From the NCBI GenBank assembly GCA_021396245.1, contig WNYE01000071.1, forward strand, positions 1 through 64,000: DNA of 64,000 nt, in the 5' to 3' direction. The notes below the pieces were generated by a model. It was not told where the DNA came from, ran no database searches, and saw only the letters and a program-made list of their open reading frames with translations. This DNA is from Sporothrix humicola. Its lineage: Eukaryota; Ascomycota; Sordariomycetes; Ophiostomatales; Ophiostomataceae. A program made the translations under genes and the position numbers. Positions 19,346 through 29,312 of the stretch are shown one piece after another (positions within the stretch are counted from its first letter, which is position 1; every line of letters starts with the position of its first letter).

Positions 19346-21743
19346 AGACTTGGAAAGAGATTTTGCAAAAGCTTTGTTCCAGCTTGGCAAAAGTGTCAGG
19401 TCGTCCAATTGATATGAATTGACATGCATCGGGCATTTGGTGATGCGTTCTTTTTGTTGTCTCTTCTGGTCGCTTTCTGTCCTTTTCTCTCTTTCCTTCA
19501 CCGGCTTTTGCTTCACAGCCACGCTTGGCACGCGACTCCGCATGAAGAGCGTCGTCTGCTCTCGCTGTTTTTCTTCTCTTTTTCTTCTTTCCTCTGTTGT
19601 TCTGTCGCTCTTTCTCCCTTTGGTCGTTGCCTCGCTAGCTCTTGCTGTCAAATCAGTCAATATCTGTAGCTCTCACGGTAGCTCCTTCCCAGCGCTCCGC
19701 ACGACGTAATAGCGCGCTTTTTGCGCTGTCGTCCAGGAGTGGGGTGCAGATTTTCTGAGGTACCGACAGCAGCCCCAAGTGTCCCAAAAAGAACCTCCAA
19801 GACACCAAGACCTTGGACAAAAGCTTGGGGGACCCGCACCTCATCGGCTGCCTCTTTTTCGCCCCACACTTTTCTCGTTCTTTCCTGTCGTCTCTTGCAG
19901 CTGCTTGCTCCTGCTTGCGCGTGTTTTCCACTGGCGCAACTGGATGCTCCTGCCAAGCTTGTGCCCCCTTTGGTCGCTTGCCAGATGCCCCCTCTTTTTT
20001 TCCCAATTCCCCTTGTCCCCTTTTGACGTTTTGGAAAGCTTTCCAGCTCTCTCTCGCCTTCAAACCCACAACAACAAAACTCAAATTACGACGTATCTTA
20101 CAACGCAGCACCAGACCCATCCAGCCTTTCTCGGCAAAAGCTTCTTTTTGTTCCTTCTCACCACTTTTCTTACGGAGTACTTTTCCTCTTCCTCCCAATT
20201 CACGGTCAACGTCGATTTTCATCACTGCTTTTGGTTGCCGCCGTACGGATTATCGATACAGACTGCACGACAACAGACTATCGACAGCTTCACAGCTTCA
20301 TTGAGCTCTTTTCGGCCAGCCCAGTGTCTCTTTTTGTCTCGTTTGTTGGATTGTCTCTATTCAGCTCCATCCTCCGACTATCGACTATCAAGCAATATTG
20401 CAGTCTGCAGTCTTCTGCATTCTGTCCACCCCGCAACGACATCCCACGACAGAAAGTGCATCTTTTTTGAGTGGCTTGCGTCCGATCACCGCAACGTCGT
20501 TGCATTGTCACCCTGTGTCATCATGTAGGTCTCTCTCTCCTCTGCTCCCACCCGTCTGTCGTGCCCTGCCCCAGCATCGTTTTGTCTCTTTTTGCACTTT
20601 CTCGCCCCGTTTCCAGTTGATTGCGCGTTCCCTGCGTCGGGCGTCGATTTTCAAAGTATCGAAGTATTGAAAGGCGCTTGTTGTACAATGCCGATGCACA
20701 GTCGCTTCCCTGTGATCGCAACCTGCGCTTTCGCCATTATCATTCCCACCACATCTTTTGTCGCCTTTTTTGTTTGCCCTGGCCTGCCAAGACTTGAAAG
20801 ACGTGCAATTCCTTTCGCCCAATAGACCCAAGAACAGTACCTCGCTTGGCGCCTGTTGATTCTGTTTCGTTCTGCTGTATCTTTTCCCGTCTCCTGTCGT
20901 GCCGCTCCAGCCTTGCCTTACATTCTGCCGTCCGTCTGTTGATTCCACTGATTCCACACATTGTTCCAAAATGTCGAAACATCGTGGAACGCCCCCGGTT
21001 GTGTCCACCACCGCCGTGCACCCCCGTCTCCCGTCTCACGTTTTCTGTCTTTTCTGGCGCTTTCCTGTCTTCTTGTCCCTGCCCCGATGCAACCCTTGGT
21101 GATCACCGTTGCTCACTTTTGCACTTGCCCTCACATCTCACTTTCACACACACTTGCACCGTGATGCTCTGAAAACCCATACTGCTCTGATATCGCACTA
21201 CTGCTGTCTTTTGATATTTCGCCCCCTGCTTTCTCTGCTTTCATACTAGCCACCCCGTCTCTGTCACCGCTTGTCTCTTCTGACCATATGTCGCCCAGCC
21301 TGCTGACCTGAACCCTGCGGCAGTCCCCGTGCCTTTGCCCGTTTCTGTCAACAGTCCCCACGGGTATCGTGAATAACATATCCTCTTTCGGGGTAGCTGA
21401 TCGGAATAACCTTTGTTGGCCACTTACAGCTGCTTAATATTTGTCCATCCCAACAACAGACTGCATATCGTCTGCAGCTGCAAGTTGTCTGAAAAGCCAA
21501 AAGAAAATTCTGTGCTCGCTCGATTCCACTTTTAAACGACTCCAATATTTTCAATATTCCAGATTCCTTTTGGAATAGACATTGCAGAAAACGGAAAAAG
21601 AGAAACACAGCACACGACCGCCACCACGTCTACCCATCAAACCACAGCCATTTGAAAATCCAAATCGTTTTCAATCTCATCCAAATCATCCAAATCGCCG
21701 CCTCCAACAAACTGCGCCCCTCCGATCTGGCCGGTCCGCCCTA

Positions 21744-21768
21744 TTTTTTTTTTTTTTTTTTTTTTTTT
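21744..21768. repeat. Homopolymer of 25 T
   Basis: A run of 25 T occurs about 640 bp before the vcx1 start, in pyrimidine-rich leader-like DNA. Its length is likely variable between isolates. Confidence 0.9.
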
Positions 21769-22404
21769 GCCCGTTTGACACTCCTCCGACTTTTTTCTCT
21801 TCCTTTTTCCAGTTGCTCTCCGTTGGATAGTCTCGCCCTTTGTCTATCCAACCGAACACAATGTGTAAGTTCCCGTTACTACACCCCCCAAAATCCACTC
21901 CAAGACTGCCCTAGCACACCCCTAGTAGCGCCAGCGTCCCTTTCAAAACTTTCTTTGGCGCTCTGGCACACTCTCACACACACTTCTCACGTTCCTGTCA
22001 CTTGTATCACGCTATATCACACTACACACCCCAAGCTTTTCCCTCTTCCCGCTTTTTGATAAAGAAACCATCGTCCCTCATCTCTCCCTTTCTTCACGAT
22101 ATTTGACTCGTGAGCTTTTTTTCATCCCACCTTTCATGGTTATTATTCTTTTATTCTTAATGTTTTGATACCCTTCCCCTGTCATTCATATTCTCTCTTT
22201 CTTGATCTAACCTAGACATGGGCTGAGACATCTACCTCACTCACGTTGCATTTTCACATATTTTGCTTTGGCAATATATATTACTGCGAGACGAGCTTTC
22301 TTATATCAATCACGCTCCCTCCCGTCATCTCTCTCTTCCGCCTCTCCCGCTCTCACTCGCTTACCTTCCATTAATACCCAACCCACACACATTTATCGCC
22401 CGCC

Positions 22405-24142
22405 ATGCCTCAATCACAGGATGGCCCAAATGGCAATGGCGCCGATGCTAACAAGAATCCCGACGACTCAGCTTCCGTTAACTTTCGCCGCGGAGTCCAG
22501 AAGGTTGTCAACGGCGTCTATGGCTCGACCGACAACGACGGCAACGGTGGTGGCAGCCGTGTAGGCAGCTTCGCCGCTGGCAACAACGAGAATGCACCTC
22601 TTTTGGTTGGTGCCGCTGCCGCCTCTCGCCGCTCGACGACTGCATCGTACACCCCAGCACACCACGCGGGCGAGCATCACAGCTTCGCTCGTCGCCTGCT
22701 CTTCGACAAGTACCATACCCCTGGCTACGACAGCTCCAACGTTTTTGTCCGGTATACCGCCCATACGCTCAACATCACCAAGGCCACACTCTACTCGAGC
22801 CCCGTCAACATTCTGCTCGTTTTTGTCCCCATCGGCATCGTCGCTGGCATTCTCGGCTGGGGCGCCGTCGCCATCTTTACTCTCAATTTCTTCGCCATCA
22901 TCCCGCTTGCCGCCGTTCTATCCTTTGCGACCGAAGAGATTTCCGTCCGCCTCGGCGAGTCCATGGGCGGCCTGCTCAACGCCACCTTTGGCAACGCTGT
23001 CGAACTGATTGTCAGCATCGTCGCTCTGCGCCAGGGCCAGATTGAGGTCGTGCAGTCGTCTATGCTTGGCTCTATCCTGTCTAACCTGCTGCTCGTTTTG
23101 GGCATGTGCTTCCTGCTCGGCGGTATCTGGAACATGCGTGATCGTGACAACCGGCCTATGGAGCAGAGTTTTGCCACTGTGACCGCCCAGACCAGTTGCT
23201 CCCTGATGGCCCTCTCCATGGCGTCTCTGATAATTCCGGCGACGGTAAGCTCTCCAGGACTGTCGTTTAATGATTTCTTGTTTGTTTGATGTTATTTTCT
23301 AACTCCTCCCAGCTTTACAGCGCCATTGATGACTCGGCCGACAAGGAGGAGAAGGATGCGTCCATCCTCATGCTGTCGCGCGGCACCGCCGTTATCCTGC
23401 TCTTCCTCTACGTCCTCTTCCTCTACTTCCAGCTGCACACCCACGCCAGCCTCTTCGATCCCGAGACGACCCCCTCGGCCTTTGTCAACGGCCTCCATAG
23501 CGATGAGGGCAGCGACGACGAGGGCGACTCGCTCATAGAGGAGGAGGAGCCCCATATGAGCCCCTGGTCTGCCGGTGCTGTTCTGGTCGTTGTTACCCTG
23601 CTCGTGTCCGTCTGCGCTGAGTACCTGGTCGACAGCATCGACGAGATTGTCGCGACTGGCAAGGTCTCCAAGAGTTTCATTGGTCTGATTCTGCTGCCCA
23701 TTGTCGGCAACGCTGCCGAGCACGTTACCGCTTGCGTTGTCGCTACCCGCAACAAGATGGACCTGGCCCTTGGTGTCGCTCTCGGCTCCAGCATCCAGAT
23801 CGCTCTGCTCGTCACACCGGCGCTCGTTATTGTCGGCTGGCTGATTCTCGACCAGCCCATGTCGCTGCGCTTCGAGACCTTTGAGACGGTTGTCTTTGCT
23901 CTTAGTGTGCTTGTTGTTGCCTACACGGTCCAGGACGGCAAGTCCAACTACCTCGAGGGTGCTATGGTAAGTTTCTGTTCACCCCATTTATTCGTTTTGA
24001 TATCATTCACTAATCGTAACAGCTTATGGGCTTGTACATTATCATTGCTCTGGCGTTCTACGTCAGCCCTGGCGACTCCCTCGACAAGGCCTTGTCCGGC
24101 GTCTACAACGTCTTTGCCAGCCTCGCTCCCGGTTCATCGTAA
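22405..24142 (+). CDS. vcx1: Vacuolar Ca2+/H+ exchanger (CAX/Vcx1 family)
   Basis: Three exons, 22405-23244, 23313-23966 and 24023-24142, encode 537 aa; both introns (68 and 56 nt) are phase 0 with GTAAGN donors and CAG acceptors. CaCA-family antiporter with about eleven membrane segments: the two alpha-repeat signatures GNAVE (196-200) and GNAAEH (412-417) carry the Glu residues that bind Ca2+. An acidic loop (DEGSDDEGDSLIEEEE, about residues 348-366) lies between the halves, as in other CAX proteins. The hydrophilic N-terminus (1-130) is Asn/Gly/Ser-rich, where CAX proteins carry a regulatory region. It moves Ca2+ into the vacuole using the proton gradient. The start codon has a good context (CGCCATGC). 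The gene converges with utp14. CAX transporters can also move Mn2+; the sequence does not decide this. Confidence 0.94.
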
Positions 24143-24584
24143 TCCGATCTACGAAATGAACCACGCGAAGAAGCACAACAAAACAAGTCGGCACATCCAG
24201 TGCTAGGCACACTCAGTACTCCACCAGACATAAAATGGAGTTGAAAACGAAAACGACACTATAACTCGCTTTCCTTATCTCACATTATCTATCTATATTT
24301 ATTTACCTCGCCAGGAGACGTATTTTTCCTATGTATTATTAGTTTTGGTTATTTTGGCTATTTTGGTTACCTTGGATTACTTTTTGGTTTACGGGCATAC
24401 TTGGATTTTATATTGTCTTTTGCATTACGTTGTTGGACTTGGTTTACTTCACTTTTTACCTTGTTTCTTTGGTTTCAACTGTAACAAACTTTTTGATATC
24501 CATTATTTCCTTTTTGTCTATCCCAATGCTATGCTTTTGAAAAAAGTGCAATGCTTATTACATGACACAATGAACTGACTAACT
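24143..24584. other. Convergent 3' flanks of vcx1 and utp14
   Basis: 442 bp of AT-rich DNA with TTTGGTTAT-type repeats at 24340-24440. No gene is seen. Confidence 0.6.
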
Positions 24585-27500
24585 CTATATCTGAGGCTTT
24601 GCCATCGGCAGAACCACGCCCTGCTTCTGCATGACCCGTGGCTTGGTCGCGTCCTGGAAGGCGAACTGCGTCGACCACTCGGGGCCTACCGGCAGACGCA
24701 GCGAGCGCTCGTACTGGCTGCGTGTCTCGAACTCGTGCGGCAGCTGCGACGCCAGGTACTTTTCGTTCTTGTGCACACGGCGCTCGCTGATAATGACCTT
24801 GTCCGTCTTGGCGTCGCGGCGCACGACTGCAACTTCCTTGCTGTCCTTTTTGCCGTTCTTCCCGCCGCCGGTAATGGCCCGCTGGTCCCGCTTGATGGAC
24901 CGCTTGCTCACGCCTTCGCCGACCCACGAGCCCCAGCCAGGCATCATGTCGGCATTCTTGTTCTTCTTGCCGCTGAACTTGGACTGCTCCTCCTCCCACG
25001 CCGCCGCCTCCTCGGCCGCCTGGCGCACCTTTTCGGCGGCAAACTCGGCCGCGGCTCCGTCTTCGCCCAAAGCTTTGCGTAGCAGCTGCTCGTTCTCGGC
25101 GCGGAAACGGAAGTGCTTGCTGCGGTTGGTCGAGCCGCGGTAGTCGTCGTCGTCGTCGCTGCTGTCAGAACCAGACGATGAAGTCTCGGACTCGTTGTTT
25201 TGAGCAGCACGGGCAGTCGCAGCCGCCTTGGCAGCCGCTTTCTTTGACGCGGCGGTCTCCTTGGCGACAGCCTTGTTCTCGGCGGCCTTGTTCTGGGCAA
25301 GGACATCATCGACAACAGCCGACATGACGAGGCGGCCGTCAGCAGTGAGGCCAGGAGTGGCACCGGAATCACCATTGGCGGCACCCTTCTTGGACTTCTT
25401 GTCCTTGCCGCTGGTCTTGGGCACGACGGTCCACGAGCCAGCATCGCCAGGAGCCGAGGTGCTTGTCCGGGCAGTGAATGTGCTGGATACGTCGGCGGCA
25501 TGGCTGGGCTTGTTGGCCGCAGCGGTAGCGGCAGCAGCTTCGCGCTCAAGAGCGGCTTGCTGCCGACGTGCCTGGCGATTGTTGGGCGTGTCGGTGCTGG
25601 TGGTGGGCTTCTGGCCAGCAACGGGGCCGTAGCTGCGACGACCAACGGCGTTGTCTGCCGCTTCGTCGTCACTGCCGCCATTCTCCCCAAAGTCGACCAT
25701 GTCCTCGTCGCTGTTGTCGCCGCGGTCTAGATCGCGCATGATCTCGGCCACGGCCTCGTCGTTGGCCTTTTTGCGCGCCTGCTCGGCCTTTTGCATGAAA
25801 GCGATGCCCATGAGGCCCTTGGGCTCCTCATCGGCACCGCCTTCCAGGGCAGCCAGCTTCTCCTTGGTGCGCAGCTTGAACGCCTCCTCGTCGCTCTCCT
25901 CGTCAAAGCTGTCACTGTCGCTCTCCTCCTCGGCGCCGTTCTTGCTCACACGGCCACCACCAACACCGGCACCGTCCACACGCCGGCGCAGCTCCTCGTC
26001 CTGCCTCGCCATGTCCACGAGACCCGCCCGGAACTCGTCGTCCCACGCAGCGCGGTTCGTGTTCTTGGCCCGCTTCGCCCAGCGGCTATCGCGGTGCCGC
26101 GCGCCCATGCGCTCGAGAGCACGGCGGCGGTGCGCGGCGTCACGCTCGGCCTCAGAGTCCTTGTCGGAAGCGTCCTCGTCGTACTCGGCGTCTGACGCCT
26201 CCAGCATTTCTTCCGCGCGCTGCCGCTCGCGCCGGTGCACGCGCCGGTACGCCTTACTCTTGATCTTCTTGATGCGCTTGGCGCGGGCCTGCTCGCGCGA
26301 CTGCAGCTCGCGAGCGCGGCGCTTCTGGCCGATGATTTCCTTGAGGGCCTCGGGCGAGAGCTGGGAGGCGGCCTCGTCGGCCTGCTGGCGCTCGAGCTTC
26401 TTTTGTTGGGCGCGCTCTTCGGCCTGCGCCTGGGGACCGAGACCGCTCTCCTCCATGATGGTGAGAATGGTCTTTTCAAGGTCGGTCTGGGCAGACTTGT
26501 GGTTGATGGGGAGGAGGGTAGCCGTGTCCAGGCCCGACGTAGAAATGGCGCCGGCCACGTCAAACGTCAGGTGCTCTGCACGGCGGTTCGACTTGACGGT
26601 CTCTGTCCAGCGGTCCAAGGTCTCGTGGGCCTTTTCGGCGGCGGCGGCACGCAGCTGCTTGTGCTGTTGCATGGGCAGGAGAGGCACGTCCAGCTTCTTG
26701 TCGGAGGAGGAACCGGCGGCAGCCTTGATGGACTTCTTGAGGCTGCGGTCTTTGCTGCCGATCTGGGCGTTGAACTGGTACGGGTTGGCAGATTCGGCCA
26801 TATCGACATCGCTGTCATCCTCATCGCTGTCGTCGCCCTGGCCAGCAGCATAGGCCGAGGCGATGCTCTGGAGAGCGTCTGACTTGCCCAGGCCAGCCTC
26901 TTCGTCGTCTTCGTCTTCCTCGTCGTCGGAGTCGTAGTCGGACGACTCGGTCGACGAGAGCTCGTCGCTGCCGCTGGCACTGTCGTCCTCGTCGTCTGAG
27001 CCAGAAATTTCGGAAGCGTCAGAGGCAGACATGTCCAAGTCGCTGTCTTCTGCCTGCTGCTTCTTCTTTTTCCGCGACTTGTCTTTCTTTGATGAGGATG
27101 CCTCCTCTTCTTCGTCTGACGACACAATGTCGAGCGCCGCAGCCAGATCAATGGCCTCGTCGCCTAGGTCCGCACCGTCATCGCCGACGTCTTCGCTATC
27201 GTAGTCGTCGGGGTCGTCGAATCCGTCAAAATCGTCGTCGTTTTTGGGAGCCTTCTTCTTTTTATTTTTGTTTGTCTTTGAGGAGCTTCCCTTGAACGCA
27301 AACGCATCAAAAATCTCGTCGTCGTCGCTGTCGCCAAATGCCTCGTCACTGTCAATCTCCGAGTCGTCGTCGTCGCTGCCCACGCCCTCACGCCACTCGT
27401 TGCCGGAGCTGTCGCTGTGGATCTCGTTGGAGCTGTCGTCGTCATCATTGTGCCGGCGCTTCTTGGGTGGTGCATCGTCGTCGTCCTCATCTTCGTCATC

Positions 27501-27803
27501 CTCATCGTCGTCGTCACGCCCCCGCTTGCCGTCCCGTTCGCCGTCTCGGTCAATGTCCATATCGCGGACGCGAACGCCCTTGGCCCGGGTCTCGCCAATC
27601 TGCTGCTCGGCCATGGCCATGACGTCGACGCGGCCGCCCTGGCGTGTCCGGGGAGCGCCGCCGCTGGTGCGTTTTAACGATGGGGCGCCTGCGTGTGCAT
27701 TGTTTCCTCCACCGTTTCCGCCATTTCCTCCCTTCTTGCCACCTTTGCGCTTTTTGTTCGGGTCTGCCAGCAACGGCCGCCCGTGGGCCTGGCGACCAGG
27801 CAT
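24585..27803 (-). CDS. utp14: U3 snoRNP / SSU processome protein Utp14
   Basis: A single exon of 1072 aa, somewhat longer than yeast Utp14 (about 900). Utp14 sits in the nucleolar small-subunit processome and activates the Dhr1 helicase during 18S rRNA maturation. Evidence in order: a basic N-terminus with GRVDVMAMAEQQIGETRAKG; very long Asp/Glu/Ser acidic stretches (about 100-340); the family core DRWTETVKSNRRAEHLTFDV near residue 410; the basic helix KIKSKAYRRVHRRER (about 512-526); and the C-terminal GWGSWVGEGVSKRSIKR motif beginning at Gly956, the most diagnostic Utp14 block. An Ala/Lys-rich insert (about 770-880) looks disordered and accounts for extra length. It is divergent from mL41 across a 619-bp promoter. 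Confidence 0.93.
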   Translation of the reverse strand: MPGRQAHGRPLLADPNKKRKGGKKGGNGGNGGGNNAHAGAPSLKRTSGGAPRTRQGGRVDVMAMAEQQIGETRAKGVRVRDMDIDRDGERDGKRGRDDDDEDDEDEDDDDAPPKKRRHNDDDDSSNEIHSDSSGNEWREGVGSDDDDSEIDSDEAFGDSDDDEIFDAFAFKGSSSKTNKNKKKKAPKNDDDFDGFDDPDDYDSEDVGDDGADLGDEAIDLAAALDIVSSDEEEEASSSKKDKSRKKKKQQAEDSDLDMSASDASEISGSDDEDDSASGSDELSSTESSDYDSDDEEDEDDEEAGLGKSDALQSIASAYAAGQGDDSDEDDSDVDMAESANPYQFNAQIGSKDRSLKKSIKAAAGSSSDKKLDVPLLPMQQHKQLRAAAAEKAHETLDRWTETVKSNRRAEHLTFDVAGAISTSGLDTATLLPINHKSAQTDLEKTILTIMEESGLGPQAQAEERAQQKKLERQQADEAASQLSPEALKEIIGQKRRARELQSREQARAKRIKKIKSKAYRRVHRRERQRAEEMLEASDAEYDEDASDKDSEAERDAAHRRRALERMGARHRDSRWAKRAKNTNRAAWDDEFRAGLVDMARQDEELRRRVDGAGVGGGRVSKNGAEEESDSDSFDEESDEEAFKLRTKEKLAALEGGADEEPKGLMGIAFMQKAEQARKKANDEAVAEIMRDLDRGDNSDEDMVDFGENGGSDDEAADNAVGRRSYGPVAGQKPTTSTDTPNNRQARRQQAALEREAAAATAAANKPSHAADVSSTFTARTSTSAPGDAGSWTVVPKTSGKDKKSKKGAANGDSGATPGLTADGRLVMSAVVDDVLAQNKAAENKAVAKETAASKKAAAKAAATARAAQNNESETSSSGSDSSDDDDDYRGSTNRSKHFRFRAENEQLLRKALGEDGAAAEFAAEKVRQAAEEAAAWEEEQSKFSGKKNKNADMMPGWGSWVGEGVSKRSIKRDQRAITGGGKNGKKDSKEVAVVRRDAKTDKVIISERRVHKNEKYLASQLPHEFETRSQYERSLRLPVGPEWSTQFAFQDATKPRVMQKQGVVLPMAKPQI

Positions 27804-28422
27804 CGTGTGTGTGGGTTGTGGGAGAATTCGAAAGGCGGGGTTTATGTTTCAATTGACAGTATACAGGTGTAGTGTTTTCGTCGTAATATATTTTGGATAT
27901 TGTGTTGTTTTGCGAGGCTTTATGTTGACCTGTTGTCAATTGTTCTTGCCCGTGTCCATACAAATTTTCTGCCAGCCTTTTTTCTGGAGCAGTTTGGTAG
28001 GAAATTCGAAACTTTTTTTTTTAGTGGGGTTTTCTGCCGCCCTTTTCGGGTATGGTTAAAGGCTGACAAAAAAGGCGGTGAAAGGTTGGCCAGTAGCACC
28101 AGGAACCAGGCGACTTTGGTGCAGACAGAGCTAGGACCAATTGGAGGTCCGAAAATTGAGGCATCAAAATCGCAAATTTGGTGATCGTCTCGAACCACCT
28201 CACACGACAACCGCGAAACCCGACGACGACGCCAGCACGCAGGCGCAAACCACGACGACCACTCATTAACGGTCCTTTCTACTCAAACTCTTGTTCTCCT
28301 CTTCATTGAGCCAGAACAGCGACGATATCGACGACACTCATCCGATCGTCGCCACGACTCGAGATCAATTCGACTCGACAACACATTCTCTTTCCTCCTC
28401 TCATTCTCCCCCACACAACACA
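27804..28422. promoter_or_regulatory. Divergent promoter utp14 / mL41
   Basis: A 619-bp shared upstream region of a cytosolic ribosome-biogenesis gene and a mitochondrial ribosomal gene. CTCATC at 28335-28340 reads GATGAG on the minus strand, the core of the PAC element known from yeast ribosome-biogenesis promoters, but it lies closer to mL41. A/T-rich stretches near 28010-28020 could act as RRPE-like elements; this is weak. Confidence 0.4.
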
Positions 28423-28801
28423 ATGCGCGCCACCGACATTCTGCTGCGGCCGTACCGCAAGCTCCGCCTCACCGTCAAGGACGTCAACAAGGGCTTCTAC
28501 AAGGGCACGCGGACGGGCTCCATGGGTCGCCACACAAAAAAGGGTGGCTACATTGTCGAGTACGAGAAAGTGCGCACCTACGTCGTGCCATCCTTGACAG
28601 ACTTTAACGTAGGCCCCTCCCCCTCTCCCATACTTTTATTGGCCTCCACTAACTGTGCAGTTGACCCCTTTTGTGACGAAAAAGGTGCAGGCAGCGTTTG
28701 GCGTGTATCCCAAGACGGAAGAGCTGCCGAAGCAGCTGGAGGGCCCGCGGAACCCGGCGCTGTACCTGGCGCGGTGGAAGGCCGAGAACGGTCTAGACTA
28801 A
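28423..28801 (+). CDS. mrpl27: Mitochondrial large-subunit ribosomal protein mL41 (Mrpl27)
   Basis: Two exons, 28423-28608 and 28661-28801, encode 108 aa; the 52-nt phase-0 intron has donor GTAGGC, branch CTAAC and acceptor GCAG. The N-terminal part RKLRLTVKDVNKGFYKGTRTGSMGRHTKKGGY is the signature of the mL41 family, and the post-intron LTPFVTKKV continues it. The C-terminus (PRNPALYLARWKAENGLD) is typical of filamentous fungi. It is imported to the mitochondrion and built into the 54S subunit. The short length agrees with the family, and no part appears missing. Confidence 0.93.
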
Positions 28802-29312
28802 GCGGCCAAAAGAAGGGAATGAAAATAAAAAGAAGGAGGATTGGGCTGTATATACGAGCGTTTGATTTATTTTTGCATATCTCTTTGGACAGAGTACATA
28901 CTATATCTAGAGATGGATGTACGAAACGAAGAGACAAAACTGTACGAATACGGTGTATCGGATGGGAATATCCGGGTTACGGCGGGCATACAAACCACGT
29001 GCAACGATACGAATATATCACATTTCATCTCATACATTCGCCGAACTATGAACATTTTGGATTGAAATACAGAGACACTGTATACGGGACAATGATTTAA
29101 GTTTAAATAGTAATCAATAATGGTATATATATATTATGTATGCAGTGTTGCATGTACTATGTGCGAATGATGATGTTGACAAATGAAAAACGATGCAAAT
29201 ATACAAAAGAAAAGATGTCTATCTAGTAAATACAATTTGGTGTACACTTCCCGTGAGGGCGTGTCATATACATGGTTGTGGTATGTTCTTGTGATTACAG
29301 GCATAAAGTGGA
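28802..29312. other. Convergent 3' flanks, AT-rich
   Basis: 511 bp between mL41 and the hydrolase gene. The DNA is AT-rich with TATATATATATTATGTATG near 29122-29140. No gene is seen. Confidence 0.6.

Larger units (their letters stand above)
18818..22404. other. 3.6-kb spacer: GH81 3' flank and long vcx1 leader
   Basis: The first 300 bp are AT-rich 3' flank. From about 19440 to 22400 the plus strand is persistently pyrimidine-rich (runs of TTTCTTC, CTCTCTC, CCTTTTT), the composition of fungal leaders. It contains a 25-T run (21744-21768), a consensus GTAAGT donor (21865-21870), many short uORFs, a decameric repeat (19312-19345) and one TACGGAGTAC motif (20171-20180). No coding gene is seen. 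Confidence 0.6.

Noticed and set aside
22207..22215. CTAACCTAG as acceptor for a vcx1 leader intron starting at 21865
   Set aside because: The branch-like CTAAC is too close to the AG; the donor may be real but this acceptor is not convincing.
25651..26853. 400-codon plus-strand ORF inside utp14
   Set aside because: Antisense shadow, made of Ser/Arg/Ala runs opposite Glu/Asp/Lys-rich utp14 codons.
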